NCBI GenBank assembly: GCA_964304625.1
Contig: OZ199839.1
Span: forward strand, 11,346,001-11,410,000
Reading direction: 5' to 3'
DNA length: 64,000 nucleotides
DNA from: Kudoa neothunni
Lineage: Eukaryota; Cnidaria
The notes below the pieces were generated by a model. That model made no database searches and had not been told where the DNA came from. It saw nothing but the letters and a program-made list of their open reading frames with translations. Shown here piece by piece: positions 11,903 through 24,372 of the stretch (the first letter of the stretch is position 1; every line of letters begins with the position of its first letter). A program made the position numbers and the translations under genes.

Positions 11903-12800
11903 ATGGAGATAGTTGTTTCTATACCAAAAATTGAATGTATTGAATTTAGAGAAACGGATGCTTCATTTATCGATATTCTGAAATGTGATAATGAATATTG
12001 TGTTAAGTTATTCCGCCATTTTGTTCTGTTCGTTGATAAACCTACATGCTGACGTATTCACATTAAATTAATGAGAAGACATCAATTAAACGATGGATTC
12101 GTTAATTTTTGTTCAGAATGCAAAAAGCAAGAAAGTGTCCAAAAAAACTCATTTTTTCGAAATAATCATCTGAGACTTCATATAATATTAAAATTGATAT
12201 TTTATTATTTCTATAATGTTTCTCCACACAAGCTTATTAAAAAAAATATTTGGAATATCATCTAACACAATCGTCGATTGGAAGAACTTCATTAGAGACA
12301 TCTACACGAATTATCTTCTTAATAATTAGAGGAAAATTGTTGGCATTGGAATAAGCGTCCATATCGATGAAGCCTTAATTTGAAAACGAAAGCATAATGC
12401 TGGACGGATACTTGCGAATCAACATACATGGGTTTTTGGAGGAATTGATGAGGAGGATAATATCTTTAGGGAATTAACCTTGAAAAGGGATCATAGTACT
12501 CTGGCAGACTCTATTGTGATAAGTGTTTACCCAAGTTCGATAATTTGGTCTGGCTCTTGGAAGGGTTACCGAAAATTGAATGAGTACGACTATCTTCATA
12601 AGATGATGTTTCATTGTAAAGAATTCGTCTCTTCTGAAGGAGTGCCTACGAATAACATTGATTCAACTTAGGGAGCATCCGAAAGGAAGTTCAGGCATGT
12701 CCAGAATAAATCGCCGAATCTTACTCCAAGCTATTTGACGGAATATGTATTCAAAAAACTTGTTCTAACAACATATTTGAGGAAACTAGTAACGTTATAA
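11903..12800 (+). pseudogene. ISXO2-like (DDE_Tnp_IS1595) transposase, broken
   Basis: It starts at ATG 11903 (MEIVVSIPKIECIEF) and runs in several frames. Recognisable family blocks are a zinc-ribbon-like segment (FCSECKK), VHIDEALI followed by KRKHNAGR, then WVFGGIDEEDN, and a later IIWSGSWKGYRKLNEYDY. These correspond to the first catalytic Asp-Glu block, the GG-x-(D/E) strand and the S-D-x-W-x-x-Y block of ISXO2 transposases; the usual Asp of the last block reads Gly here. There are several stops and at least two frame changes, so it is inactive. Confidence 0.7.
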
Positions 12801-12989
12801 AAACATTATACTGTAGGTAACCGATTTTCGGTAAGTTTGGGCTTTCTTCCATTAAAATAATATTTAAATATTTTAAACCATATATTTTACTTTTAGGTTT
12901 TAAAATTAATTCATAAAAATTTTAAAAATTGAAAATTGGAAAATAATTCAATAATAAAACTAAAATATTAATTTATTGATTTTTTTACA

Positions 12990-14300
12990 TTATACTAAAC
13001 AGGAGTGAAAAAATACTACTTTTCGTAAATTTAAGCTTCCTTCTATTTCTACCCTAGATATCATCTTGATTAGGAAAAAAGATATAGTTTTATCTTATAA
13101 ATTGACTTGGCTTCTTGATAGAGAAAAAATTTTAAACAGTGTTTAAATCACGACATCGATACTTTAGTATATGACTGGTTGAATTATTTCATATAAAAAA
13201 TTGAATTATCTGATCATGATATCATACATGAAAGAAACCAAATGACAAAAGAATTGAACCTAAGCATAGTAATGACCCATGATTGACTTCTTGATTTTGA
13301 ATCACGATTTAATTTAAAAATATCATTGCACATGATGATGCTGAGTATGTTGACTAAAGTTTTGTAGAAAATTGGTAATCTAAATTGAATCACTAAGTCA
13401 GTGGTAACAGTGATGACTGTATCTATAACCTTGACGAAACTGCACCCATTTACTAACTACATAGAGGTCCATTATTTTTAATGTTATGTTTTGTCGAGAG
13501 GAAAAAATCTAAAAAATAGTTACTGTTTAGCGACATACATGCATGTGTGCCTGAAGGTTGCATTGAATCTCTTGTGATTGGCAGTCACAAAAACCACCTT
13601 GTTTTAAAAATGCTAAAATATTTATAGTAAATACAAATCAAGCAGGAAATAATGGGTGACTAGACAAACATTTAACAAATATCTTTCTAATTTAGACAAC
13701 GTATTCAAAACGAAGTACAAGAAAGTTTACTACTTCTTAATAATGTCACTTGCCACGCCGAAATTCATTCGTCCAATATCTCTCTTATATTCCTTACAAA
13801 AAACTCAACTAGCATTTTGCAAATATTAGACCATGAAATCATTTTCTCATTCAAATAAAATTACAAATTAATTTAATAGAGAGCTATATTGCTGCAGTTA
13901 GCAATGATATAAATACATCCTACCAGGATTCGCTTAAAACATTGTTCCTAATTAAAAATTCATGGGACGGTGTTTCAAAGGATATTGTATTTAACTGCAT
14001 CAGAAAATGTGAGTTTCTTGCAGTCAATAAGTGCGAGCGTTCGTTAAATATTAATTTAAGCAAAAAAATTCTCAGCCAGAAATTTTGAGTTGATTCAAGA
14101 GGAACCCATTATGTCCACATCAAAATACTTTGACGAGCTTACTCCTTTGATTGTTGAATCTGCAAATTTTGAAAATGAAGATAAACGAGTGGCAGAATTT
14201 ATATCATCAAAAGATTCATTTAAATATTTAAACGTGTAGAAGAAATATACGACAGACAGGAATTGATTATCTGGACGAAATAATGAGTTAAGATGATTAA
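12990..14300 (+). mobile_element. pogo/Tigger-type transposase fossil
   Basis: In shifting frames I read DDCIYNLDETAPIY (about 13410-13452), then ERKKSKK, a CVPEGCIESLVIG-like strand and SHKNH. These are the catalytic-core blocks of CENP-B/Tigger DDE_1 transposases. At about 13905-14035 come SYQDSLKTLFLIKNSWDGVS and IVFNCIRKCEFL, the C-terminal helix pair that ends Tigger proteins. There are many stops, so this is an old copy. No convincing terminal repeats of its own were located. Confidence 0.65.
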
Positions 14301-14525
14301 ATTACGACATAAGTCTTTAAAAATATAAATAAAAATAACATGTTATTACAATAAAAGGAGATGAATGTATAAATGAAATTGATTTCATTAAAATGGGTAA
14401 ATTTTTTTATTTTTTCGTGCGAAGAAAGTTACCTACTGCGTAAATGTAACGATTAATATAATCCCTTCCTTGCGCTTCGCGCTAGAACGTGAAATAATCC
14501 GGATTAATTTGATCTAAACTCGATA

Positions 14526-15271
14526 ATAGATAGCATTTCCAAGGAATCATTATAACTCCCCTTTTTATAATATTTATGAAATTTTAAATCAGTAAAACGA
14601 TTTTATCCCTGTTTTTCGACGAAAAAAGGAGTAACCGATTTTTCGTACATTTTTTCGCCTTTAATCCTATTTTTTCTCTGATGAGCATGGGATAAAAATA
14701 TTTTTTTTAATGTGATGAAAAATTTATATAATATATGTATATTTTCCGCCTAATTCCCCTTAAAAATGTTTTTAATAATCAAATTTTTTTATCTTTGATA
14801 GTCGTACATATTGCTTTACGTTAATTCGGACCTCCGCATGGATAAAAATCCCATTTACAAACATCCACTGACTACTATATCATGTTATTTCCTGTATTTG
14901 CTGAAGGTGTTCTACGTCAACAGAAATACGAGAATTACAATAATGTAATAATTCTAATTTTAATAGATGTATCCATATTAATAATCACTAATGTAAACGT
15001 ATTGACAAGAATTCTTTTTTTCTTAGTGTATATGTCGCACATCCTAGAATTTAGATTGGTTCATAAGGGCCCTTAATTCTACTATGGGCTGAATGTAATA
15101 TATTATTTAGTAATATAATATAAACAAAATGAGGGTAGAATAATATCTTTGTATAAATTTGTAGGGACAAACTTAATTTTTCCCTTTGGTACGCGCGTAA
15201 AAAAGTTCGAAAAATCAGTCGTGACCTATTTTTCGCACTTTTTGGATGGTCAAAAGAGGATTACGAATATC
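14526..15271. other. AT-rich spacer
   Basis: Only a 64-codon open frame (14882-15076) without recognisable features. Nothing supported as a gene. Confidence 0.5.
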
Positions 15272-15816
15272 GGTTAAAATGCAGAATAGTGGCTACATTT
15301 TCCGATTAAAGATTTTAATTAGTTCGTAGATTAATCCAGAATTTTTTATAACAAATTAGCATGGAATATGTTGAACATTTATTGGTAGGAATGAGTGGAT
15401 TAATTATAATAAATTATTTTTGATATTAACGTTATGCATCTGATACAATTTAACACCTAATACTTGTAGAAAATATGAATTTATTATTCTTATAGACATA
15501 GAATTAATAATAGACAGTTGTTAACGATGAAATATGACAATCGATACAAAATCATAGTTGTCACGCTCAAACTTTAGGATAATAAAGAATGCTTTATTCG
15601 GTCGATTAAATGGTATAGCCTATGGAAATAACTACGAAGCGCTGACAGTTATTTATATGATAGAATACAGCAACTATTATCGATTATAAATACGGTGCTG
15701 ATAATAACCTATTGGTGGTAAAACAATGATAAATATAAAACATTAAAATAATCAACAGGTTCGATTTTTATCGTGGTCGCTGATTTGGATTACGGCCATT
15801 ATTCTACATTTAAACC
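15272..15816. mobile_element. 545-bp terminal-inverted-repeat element, copy 2 (complete)
   Basis: Termini GGTTAAAATGCAGAATAGTG (15272) and, from the right, GGTTTAAATGTAGAATAATG (ending 15816). It is the uninterrupted reference copy for those at 6355 and 23492. The right side holds the conserved blocks CAACAGGTTCGATTTTTATC and GTGGTCGCTGATTTGG. There is no coding capacity, so it is a MITE-like element mobilised by an unidentified transposase. Confidence 0.8.
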
Positions 15817-16043
15817 AATTTATAGTTGTTTTACAATATTGGATATACAAAAAATCTTTAAATATGTCTATGACGCCAAGAAAACGAAATAAGGTTAGTA
15901 ATTTCTTCTAATATTGAGTATCTTCTTATTCTAAGAATTAAATTCATGTAATAGTCAATAAATATTGTTACACACACTTTAAAAATGATATAAGCGTAGA
16001 TAAATGAGTAGAAATTAATAAATTCAATTTTCTCACATAGATA

Positions 16044-17234
16044 TTAACCATCTGATGGATGGTTGTTGGGGAAATTTTACCCCAAAACAATTTTATTAAT
16101 GGTATATCTTTTCATAAAGTGAACCAATACCAAATAGATTCCAGTTATTCTTCTAATAAAATTTTTTCTTTTATTTTACAAAATAATTTGGTTGGGGATA
16201 TTATTGTATAAGTTTTAATTTTTATTTTATCTTATAATGGTCTTTGGGGTAAAATTTACGCCATGTTTTTTTCGATTAAAAATATTTCAAAAAATGTAAA
16301 ACATTGAAAACTTAAATATAATAAAATTTCGATCAGTGGTTTTTGTAGAAAGTAAGGGAATGTTAAATAAATTAAATAAAACGCATGCGCGAATTATATG
16401 AAGGTGTGTGATTCTAATGATTTAATTGATGAATTTTGTTGATCAGAGAATGAACATCATGTTGTTGACGAAAATGTCTTCATATAGATGTTTCTTGCTG
16501 AAAAATTGTTGGAAAAAATTGACCATAGAAACATTACATTAAAAACTAGAGATACCACCATGCATCCAATCATCACCAAATAGAGCCCGTTAAGGCAGCA
16601 TTTTTGTATTCCTTGAAAAGTATATGTTGGTATCTTATGTTCCGAATAAATCAAAATGCGTGATTTTCTTAAAGAAATCACCGAACAATTAAACATAACA
16701 TTGTTGACAACTAATTCTACGAATAAAGCAATAAAAACAGGTCTCATCATTATTTATGCACCTCAACAAGAATCTCTTCTTAATTTCTTAACGTATTAAT
16801 GTAAAGCGAGAAACATGTGGATACAGTGAGAGGAAAAATGATAAAAATTTTTCTAAATAGTACGAAAATTGTTATAGATTTTATTGTCCATTTCATGCAT
16901 TTAAAAACTGTTTTAACTTTTCATAACTTTCAAAAATTCTTTCTATGTTTTGTTTTAATATTTTAACTGGTGTAATATGTTTAATTCCAGTGAATTAACG
17001 CAACTACTTTATTAATGAACATCGATGTGTACCGTTAAAGATGGATCGTAAACGAAGCCGATTATCGCGGGGATTACATCAAAATTTAATATGCATTTGC
17101 CAGTGTTTCATACATAGAAATTAAAAATTATTCTATAATATTGATTATTAAATTCTGTAAAATGTTATAATTCAAAAAAATGTGGTATAAAATTCATTAC
17201 ACGTTTATCGTTTTTGGGATCATTAGAGGGTTAA
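16044..17234. mobile_element. Probable TTAA-type (piggyBac-like) element, 1.19 kb
   Basis: TTAACCATCTGATGGATGG at 16044 faces TTAACCCTCTAATGATCCC read from 17234. Both start at TTAA and share TTAACC-TCT-ATG. Subterminal GGGGAAATTTTACCCC and GGGGTAAAATTTACGCC palindromes lie inside the left end. A 97-codon minus frame (16750-16457) shows no recognisable domain and no clear transposase match. Assignment rests on the termini only. Confidence 0.4.
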
Positions 17235-17591
17235 CATCATTATTATTATTAAGACAATAAATTAGCCCTAATATTTTCTTTTTCGTCAATTTAATGAATT
17301 TCAAGACTTTTCTAATTGATAAAATACACCTTAATTAATTTAGGCAAATGCGTCTTTAGAACTCAACATATTTATATTTTATGTTAGCGAATGGAAATAC
17401 GCTTATTAATTTTAATTATTAAATCAAAAAATTTTTACGGTAGAAGTTAAATAATTTTATTTTATGTAATTTTGATTTAAAAAAATTAAGATGGTTTAAA
17501 TATAAAAAATAGTCGTGCGAATTTAAATAAGGTTGTATACCATAATAAGTATATATTTTCCATATACAATAACAATCGATATAATTCTTCA

Positions 17592-18564
17592 TTAATCCTT
17601 GTGGGATCATTTGTGACCCCAATTTCGATATTTGACTTTTTTCGTGTATTAAACTAAATGAGAGGGCTCAACAATTCTGTAATCCTTAATTAGAATCTGT
17701 GATTGATAATTAAAAAGTTATGAGGAAAAAGGGGCATTTATTGATTTAAATATTTTGCTTTTAGTAAGCGATGTGCCCACTATTTCTTTTAAATGTAGTT
17801 GTTACGAATTGATATCAAAATAATAACTATAATAAAGATAGCTAATGACATTAATTTCGATTAAAAAGTGTTAGAGCGTTATTAGAAGCTAAATATATGC
17901 ATTTTTTGATTTCATACCGATGGATTCCGTTACACTATGGTGAGCATTCTTTGGAAGAGTCTTCAACAAACGTTGTAATGAAGGAAGACATAAATCGAAT
18001 CTCTAATTTAAATCAAAATGGGAGACGTTTAAAATCTGTCATCAGCTTTAAAATATCTATATTTTTTATAAAAAAATTGTTTTATAATATCCTCATCCGA
18101 ATAATTACAAGTTAGTTGGGAAAGGGAGACCCTATTTAATAAACGAAGATCAAATTATTATCTACGGTTGCGTGCACGTATTATAGAGCCACACCGGAGA
18201 TTGTAATCATCAGATACTTGGGGTCTTATGCTTAAAGTCTACATTAAAACTCAATTAGATATTCTATTTTTATCATTCACTCCTTGAATCTGTTCTAAAA
18301 TATTGGTATCTGTCTATTCAAGCCATTATATCCATTAATATACATGTAACGTGGGTGATGGTTTATGTAAGTATTTGATATTAACTCAGCAGCGGTAAAA
18401 ATCCCATCATCCAATTTGTATTAAATACACATAATAAGTATAATAACCACACGGAGTAAGAGATTTCAACTATTTAAAATATTGAGAAAAAACCAACAAA
18501 GGTCATTTTTGACCTCAGTTGGTTCCTCGCGTAATTCTCTTTAAGTCGGGCCTTCGAGGGTTAA
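17592..18564. mobile_element. piggyBac-like non-autonomous element, 973 bp
   Basis: It is bounded by TTAA at 17592-17595 and 18561-18564. Right end read inward: TTAACCCTCGAAG. The subterminal palindromic block (GGGATCATTTGTGACCCC at about 17602; GGTCATTTTTGACC at about 18500) resembles GGGGTCATTCGTGACCCC next to the left end of the piggyBac fossil at 43311, so they are probably related families. The one internal frame (17897-18115) is unremarkable. Confidence 0.55.
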
Positions 18565-19802
18565 TTCAATATGCTTGCAGCAATATCTTGGCAATCTAGA
18601 CGTCTCTCATAATATTCGTTCTTTTGTAATATTATGGATATATACAAGATAAATTGTAAAAATGTATCATTCAATTTATATCGAAATTGAAACTGCCATT
18701 AAAAATAATTCAATTATCAATAGTACACGTAAATTTTTTTAAACTTCGTTTATAATAAAATCGTGCTCTTTAAATTTCTCAATAATTATATATATATTAG
18801 TTAACGACGTGTATAATAAAATGTTTATTATTTAAATTTAGCAACGGATTAAATAAATCTACACGTTTATTATAAAATCGATTCTAAATAAATAAGGTTT
18901 ATTTTACGTTATTCTCTACTTTAAAATTAATTTCAATGTTTAGTTCTGACCAAATCATTAAAAAAATTGAATTTTATTACGCTCTTTGTACAAATAATAA
19001 AAATAGAACTAGAAAATTAAAATTTTATTATAAAATAATTTGTTGTCTAAAAATATATGAAAAATCATCTTAAAAATATGATACATTCAAAAATTGGAAA
19101 TTAATTTTTTTATTTATTTCATCATATACAAAATAAATTCACTCGTTTTTAATTATATATGAGTTATCCATTATTAGTTAAAATTTAGGATATTATATTT
19201 AATGAAAGCAATACAATTTACTTTATTAACTTGATTATATTTTAATTGAATTAGGGTAGTATATAATTATATTTTCAATTTTTTATATAGGATTAAGAAT
19301 GAATCAAATAACAAAATATTCTTATGAAATTTATTTATTATTATATTCGATGATTATAATGAGACATTAAAATATTAAATTAAGAATATACTAATTACGA
19401 TATATCAATAATATTTTTAGAAGCTGGAATGAAAAAATGGAATATTTTGAATCACTTAATACCGCATTGTGCATAAGTGAAAACAAAATCAAACCTATTT
19501 AACTGTATATTCATTTAATTATTTATTTTTAAACTGATAGCTAATATGGTTATTCATCAAAATAATGACATATTTCATTCTCATATTACTCATATTTTGA
19601 AATATTCATAAATTAAGACAAATACTCAAGTATTGAATGGTATTATGTTTAATTCATCTGCTGACGAAATCTAATTGCGTTGTTCGATACTATAAAATTG
19701 TATTTCATTTAAATTGATGAGAGGGACTTAGTCAATAATTTGAAAAACGAAAATGGACGAGAGTCCAAAAATTAATTAAAACAATGTTGATAATATCAAA
19801 TG
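18565..19802. other. AT-rich spacer downstream of the surface-protein gene
   Basis: Very AT-rich, with no coding or paired-repeat signal recognised. Confidence 0.5.
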
Positions 19803-22726
19803 TCAACTAATTATTTCATCATCTGAGTCGATTATTGAATATCGACGAAAGCGATAATATTTTCTCCAACGAATCCATAATATAATCACCACAGACACAG
19901 ACACAGCCACAACAATAATAATAGCGATAGTGACTGATATAGCTATTATTCTAAAATAAAGTAAAAACCTTCGTTGAAAATTTACTCTACCTCTTTGACG
20001 GCTTAGAACTAAATATATTATTATTTAAAATCATTAATAAAACTTAAAATTACTATTTAACTGCAGTAGGAATATTGCCGCGAACATCTTAAAATGAATA
20101 TTTTTTTAGATCAATTAAATAACATAATAAAACTTTTCTTAATTTCTAGTTCTCCCTTGATAGATGTGTTTGTCGAATAGAATACTATAAGGCGGTAATT
20201 ATCATTAAGATTAACATCAGTGATAGTAAAATTTCGACATAATGGCAGCTGTTGTTTGCAACCACTTCTATCAGTTTTGAGGCATCTCCTGATCATTTTG
20301 CATTCGTTATCATCATACATGAACTTCCAATAACATCTCGGCTGTTTTTCTTTTATTAGATCGGGCAGTGAAGATATCACATGCAATTTGTTATCAGTAA
20401 TTTCATAGTTCATAGATATTACTGTTGTTTCGGCAGTTCCATTCGCTAAAATAAATGTTTAATAAATCAATAAAATAGATTATAATAAAATTGAAAAAAT
20501 CAATTAGATTTTGTTATTTTTAGATTGAATATAAATTACATTGTGCTACTGTTATGCATTTAGCTTCAGATATATCTAAATCAGCTCGTGCACAAACTAG
20601 ATATTCCTCCGTAGCATCGTAATGTTCAATGAATGTGAAGCTATCACAAAATGAGACTAATGAACAGTTGTTGGTTATATCTAATTTGTGAGTGTCTAAC
20701 AGTGAAAATTTCAATTTATCAAGACTGATCGCACTCTTTTCAGAACCACAGCCATAAATCATTTTATATTTGGCACATTCCTTAAGAAAGATATTGTAGG
20801 AACATTTTATTTCGTCTGCGTTTGCGTTCGGAAATTTACCCATAATTCTGACTCCTTTATCAGTATAAGTGAGATCGAGTTGGATGGAACCATGATCTAA
20901 CCAAGAGAAGTTAATAAAACAGATTTTACAATTATTTACAGTGTAATACTGCATCTTCATATCCTGGAGAAACAATCTTGATATTATAATCGGCTGTGGG
21001 GATAATTCCATTAATTATAAATTCATTAGCACACAGTCTACGACATTGGCTTTTGTTTGGGCAAGAAGCTTCGTAAAACAAATTACTTTCCGTTAAGCTA
21101 ATATAATATGCGCATTCAATATTTATATTTGAATTTTCTGGATCTAAGAGGCTTGATTTTATAATGATCTCATTTGGCTGATTCGTAAGATGAATTGTGT
21201 AACGGAACAAACTTCTAAGTCCCTCTACACGAATTCAAATCAGGAAAATAAATAAATCAAATTTTGTTTAATACTCGTTTGAACAAATATTTTTTCTTGG
21301 TAAGTGTCATACCCATCAATTATAGATTCTATAACTAGTATAAGAGGAGTGCCAACAGGCAGCATAGTTATATTTAACACATCACATGTAGAAGAACAAT
21401 CAATAGTAGATTCACAAGTAGCATGTTGTATCTGTAATGGTGGTGGAGACCTGGCGTTGTAAACTTTAACCTCACAAGATACATGCTTAGTAGCCATAAT
21501 TCCGTCTTGATAGAAGGTAGTATTTAATATAACATTGGACTTGGTTATATGCGAAGTTAATTTATTTTCGGCGTATTTACTTAGAACTAATATTTTTTTC
21601 AAATTTCATCGCACCGCAAAAGAAAATACCGAATTTTTTCTCAATAAAACCAGATGTGTCATCACTCAAGTTATCTCGTCTAGTTTTTATCATAATTTCA
21701 ACAATTGGAGATATCTCAGCTTCAAGTTGAACATTTCTACATGGAGCATAACATCCTTGGTTAATTTTTGTACCTGCACACATAGAAGTGTAAAGCGAAT
21801 AATACTCTCCAACTTTGGCCACTTTTCTCGCACTGAAATGACATATTTCAGCTGTTGTTATGTGATCAAAAATTAGATTATATTTATTTCTTTCATGGGG
21901 TGATTTAACAGTGACGTGATATTGTGGTTTGAAAATATCGGCGTTTTTACGAAATCCCTTATTAAACACATGATAGAAGTATGCGGGTTGGTGTGCACAA
22001 AGTATCTCATAAGTTGGTATCAGACCATCCAAAATCACCCTCATATAACCATAACCGGTAACACAATTGCCATCATGATCGCCCTCAAACAATTTGGTAC
22101 CTTCATAGAAAATGGCACAACTGACATGAGGGCATGATTTTACGTTGAATTCAGCAATATTAGCTAGCCTTGCTATCTTAAATTGAGGATATAATAGAAG
22201 AGCTAAAATATGTTACGTTAAGTTGACAACACTAACATATTTAGACGACATTACGAGTAGTAAAGCCGTGTATTTGAAAATATGTGTTGGTGGGTGATAG
22301 AAAATTTTCCCGCGTGGATACGGAAACATACTTTTCATTAGGTGATATCACATCGTATCCCAATATTACTCCAGATTCACAGTTAAACCAGCAATCATCA
22401 TACCATGGAGATATATTTTGGTCAGAACATTGAGTAACATCTTTGTATTTGGCTGATTTTGATAAGAATACACTAATATGGCAATTTGTGGTATTTGTCA
22501 TCGGTGGTGTATTTGAAGTGATATTTAATCTATTCTCATCAACTCCGTCATTATTGGAAACAACTGTGGTCGTGTAGCTAAGAGTTCTCGAATGAATATA
22601 ATCACTTTCTGGGATAATCAAGCAAACATGAAAAACTATAGATAAACATAAATGGTTGTGTATTTTATTCAAATATTTACGAATGATTAAAAACCAACAA
22701 TATACTGCACTTATTTTCTCGCTCAT
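19803..22726 (-). CDS. Modular four-cysteine-repeat type I membrane glycoprotein, ten exons, family unknown
   Basis: Exons (minus): 22726-22681, 22635-22255, 22202-21630, 21586-21275, 21224-20940, 20896-20540, 20445-20134, 20087-20054, 20008-19991 and 19950-19803, giving 821 residues. Introns are 40-52 bp except one of 94. The signal peptide is split by intron 1 (MSEKISAVYCWFLIILFHVC). The first seven junctions are all phase 1, and exons 2 and 4-7 each carry about one module of 95-127 residues (exon 3 about two). The module consensus is Cys-x(16-20)-Cys-x(5-11)-Cys-x3-Cys followed by a hydrophobic strand (for example CPNKSQCRRLC in exon 5 and CESTIDCSSTC in exon 4); the last two modules deviate. 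Many N-x-S/T sites occur. Exon 10 encodes a transmembrane helix (about residues 774-797) and a short basic then acidic tail (RRYSIIDSDDEIIS). It is likely a cell-surface receptor or adhesion protein. Exons 8 (34 nt) and 9 (18 nt) are tiny and least certain. Confidence 0.8.
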
Positions 22727-23491
22727 AATAAAACGACCGCGTCCAACAAATAAGCTTGGTTAATCGAGAAACAAAGTTTAAGCATCGATATCCAACGAAT
22801 AAGCTGATTTATATTATGGAAAATATTATTAAACACTGTTAGAAAAATGGCTTTGATTAAAATTAAATATAATAATAAATTCAACCTAATGGAGTATTTA
22901 TGATTTTATTAATATCCAGAGTTAGTTATTATGGATGCTAGCCTATTTCTTATATGCCAATACACTTATGAGAATAGTTTTTTTCTTAAATATTTAATGT
23001 AAAATCTATGTACTTTTTTAAATTACTGACTTTGTAATTTTAACGTTATGCATAGAAGACAAGTATTAAACTACGTAATAATATGTAATAGGCATAATGG
23101 GAATAATATATTAATCTCGATTCTAAAAAGATTATCATTAAAAAAATATTCTTCATAATATATTCGGTGAAAATCGATTTCTAAATTTTTATTACAACAT
23201 TTTTTAAATCGGAGATAGATTACTTGTAATATTTTCAAAATACGTTTATTATTATTATTTTATTAAATTCGTTAAAGATTCATCTTATCCGTCGGTGTCA
23301 GTTAAAAACAGGTTCAAAATCTTTTATTTTGCTTCATATGTAATAAGTATATTTAAATGATTCATTCATTCATTCATTCATTCATTCATTCCGTCCGTCC
23401 GTTATATTGGTTTATATGGACCGTAATATAATATTAAAACTGAAAGTCACAGCATTGTATTGGATTATGTTTTTAATAATAGTTAACCAAT
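22727..23491. other. Upstream spacer of the surface-protein gene
   Basis: AT-rich and without a gene. It contains the (ATTC)n microsatellite listed separately. Confidence 0.5.
23359..23391. repeat. (TTCA)n microsatellite
   Basis: About eight tandem TTCA units, followed by three CCGT units. Confidence 0.9.
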
Positions 23492-23910
23492 GGTTAAAAT
23501 GTAGAATGGTGGCCGTAATCCAAATCAGCGACCACGATAAAAATCGAACCTGTTGATTATTTTATTCTTAAGTTATTATAAGTGTTACACCACCAGTAGG
23601 CTACTTTCGGCTATTGTTATCTGCTATCATAATAGCAATTGTCGACATCTATTAGTGCAGGGAACTTCTGGCCCCTCGCAATTATTTCCACAGGTTATGC
23701 CACCAATTAAGTCTGTTCGAGTATGATATGTTATATTAATTCTAAAATTGAATTTAAAAAATTCTAATTGCGATAGAATGCCTACTGTATCAATTCGTTG
23801 TCTATACAGATAAGAATTTCATATTTTATGCGAGCATTAGCTGGTTATCCGTAGCAAATTCATAACGTTATTTTCAAAAATAATTTTGCTTGATTAAACA
23901 TTTTTAAGTA
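23492..23910 (-). mobile_element. Terminal-inverted-repeat element, copy 3 (reverse, truncated)
   Basis: It begins GGTTAAAATGTAGAATGGTG and follows the reverse complement of the 15272-15816 copy through GCATAACCTGTGGAAATAAT-like and CATAACGTTATTTTCAAAAA-like blocks to about 23910. The far terminus is missing. Confidence 0.7.
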
Positions 23911-23984
23911 TTTATTACTCTGAATAACAACATTGTGTATTTTATTAGGAAATATTGCCATAATATCATAAAATGCGTAGTACT

Positions 23985-24372
23985 CCTGCTACGCAATAAC
24001 CCTACACTACTGTATATGAATATTTTTATAGTAACTTTTTTAATCTTCCAAGCATTTTTGAACTCCTTATTTACTTAATTGAATTATTACAACTGATAAT
24101 TTTAAAGTTCTCGTCAACACCCCTCTGTATCCTTGGCATGGTCAAATTCACTACGCAATGTCGAATCAAAACGGGGTTTCCGGACCTTAGAAATTCTACG
24201 CAATACAAAATTATGTCACAATTTAACATTAATTTTGTTATTCATTGATATTTATACACATATTTTACGAGATAATAATTTAATCATTAGTTAGCAGTAT
24301 CCAAATTTATAAACAATCAAAAAAATAACGAGATATTGGAGTACTACGCAATATCGAGGTACGACTGTATAA
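23985..24372. repeat. Dispersed TACGCAAT motif with a pogo/Tigger-like terminus
   Basis: The motif CTACGCAAT recurs at about 23992, 24152, 24214 and 24346. The right edge read in reverse, CAGTCGTACCTCGATATTGC followed by GTAGTACTCC, resembles Tigger-type inverted termini (CAGT-GTACCTCG). No matching left terminus was found, so this is likely a fragment of a pogo-related mini-element. Confidence 0.35.

Larger units (their letters stand above)
11830..14525 (+). mobile_element. IS1595/ISXO2 (Merlin-like) element with a pogo insertion
   Basis: Inverted termini of about 45 bp: left 11833-11878 (TTTAGATTAAATCAATCCGG, then ATTATTTCTCATTCTAGCGC) and right 14480-14520 as reverse complement (TTTAGATCAAATTAATCCGG, then ATTATTTCACGTTCTAGCGC). 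The left part carries a broken ISXO2-type transposase. The right part carries a pogo/Tigger fossil on the same strand, apparently a later insertion. Total about 2.7 kb. Confidence 0.65.

Noticed and set aside
16457-16750. 97-codon minus frame within the TTAA-bounded element as a membrane protein gene
   Set aside because: Hydrophobic by composition, no splice partner, and it lies within a probable transposon.
21535-22137. Plus-strand frames opposite the surface-protein gene
   Set aside because: Antisense shadows of well-supported minus-strand exons; no features of their own.
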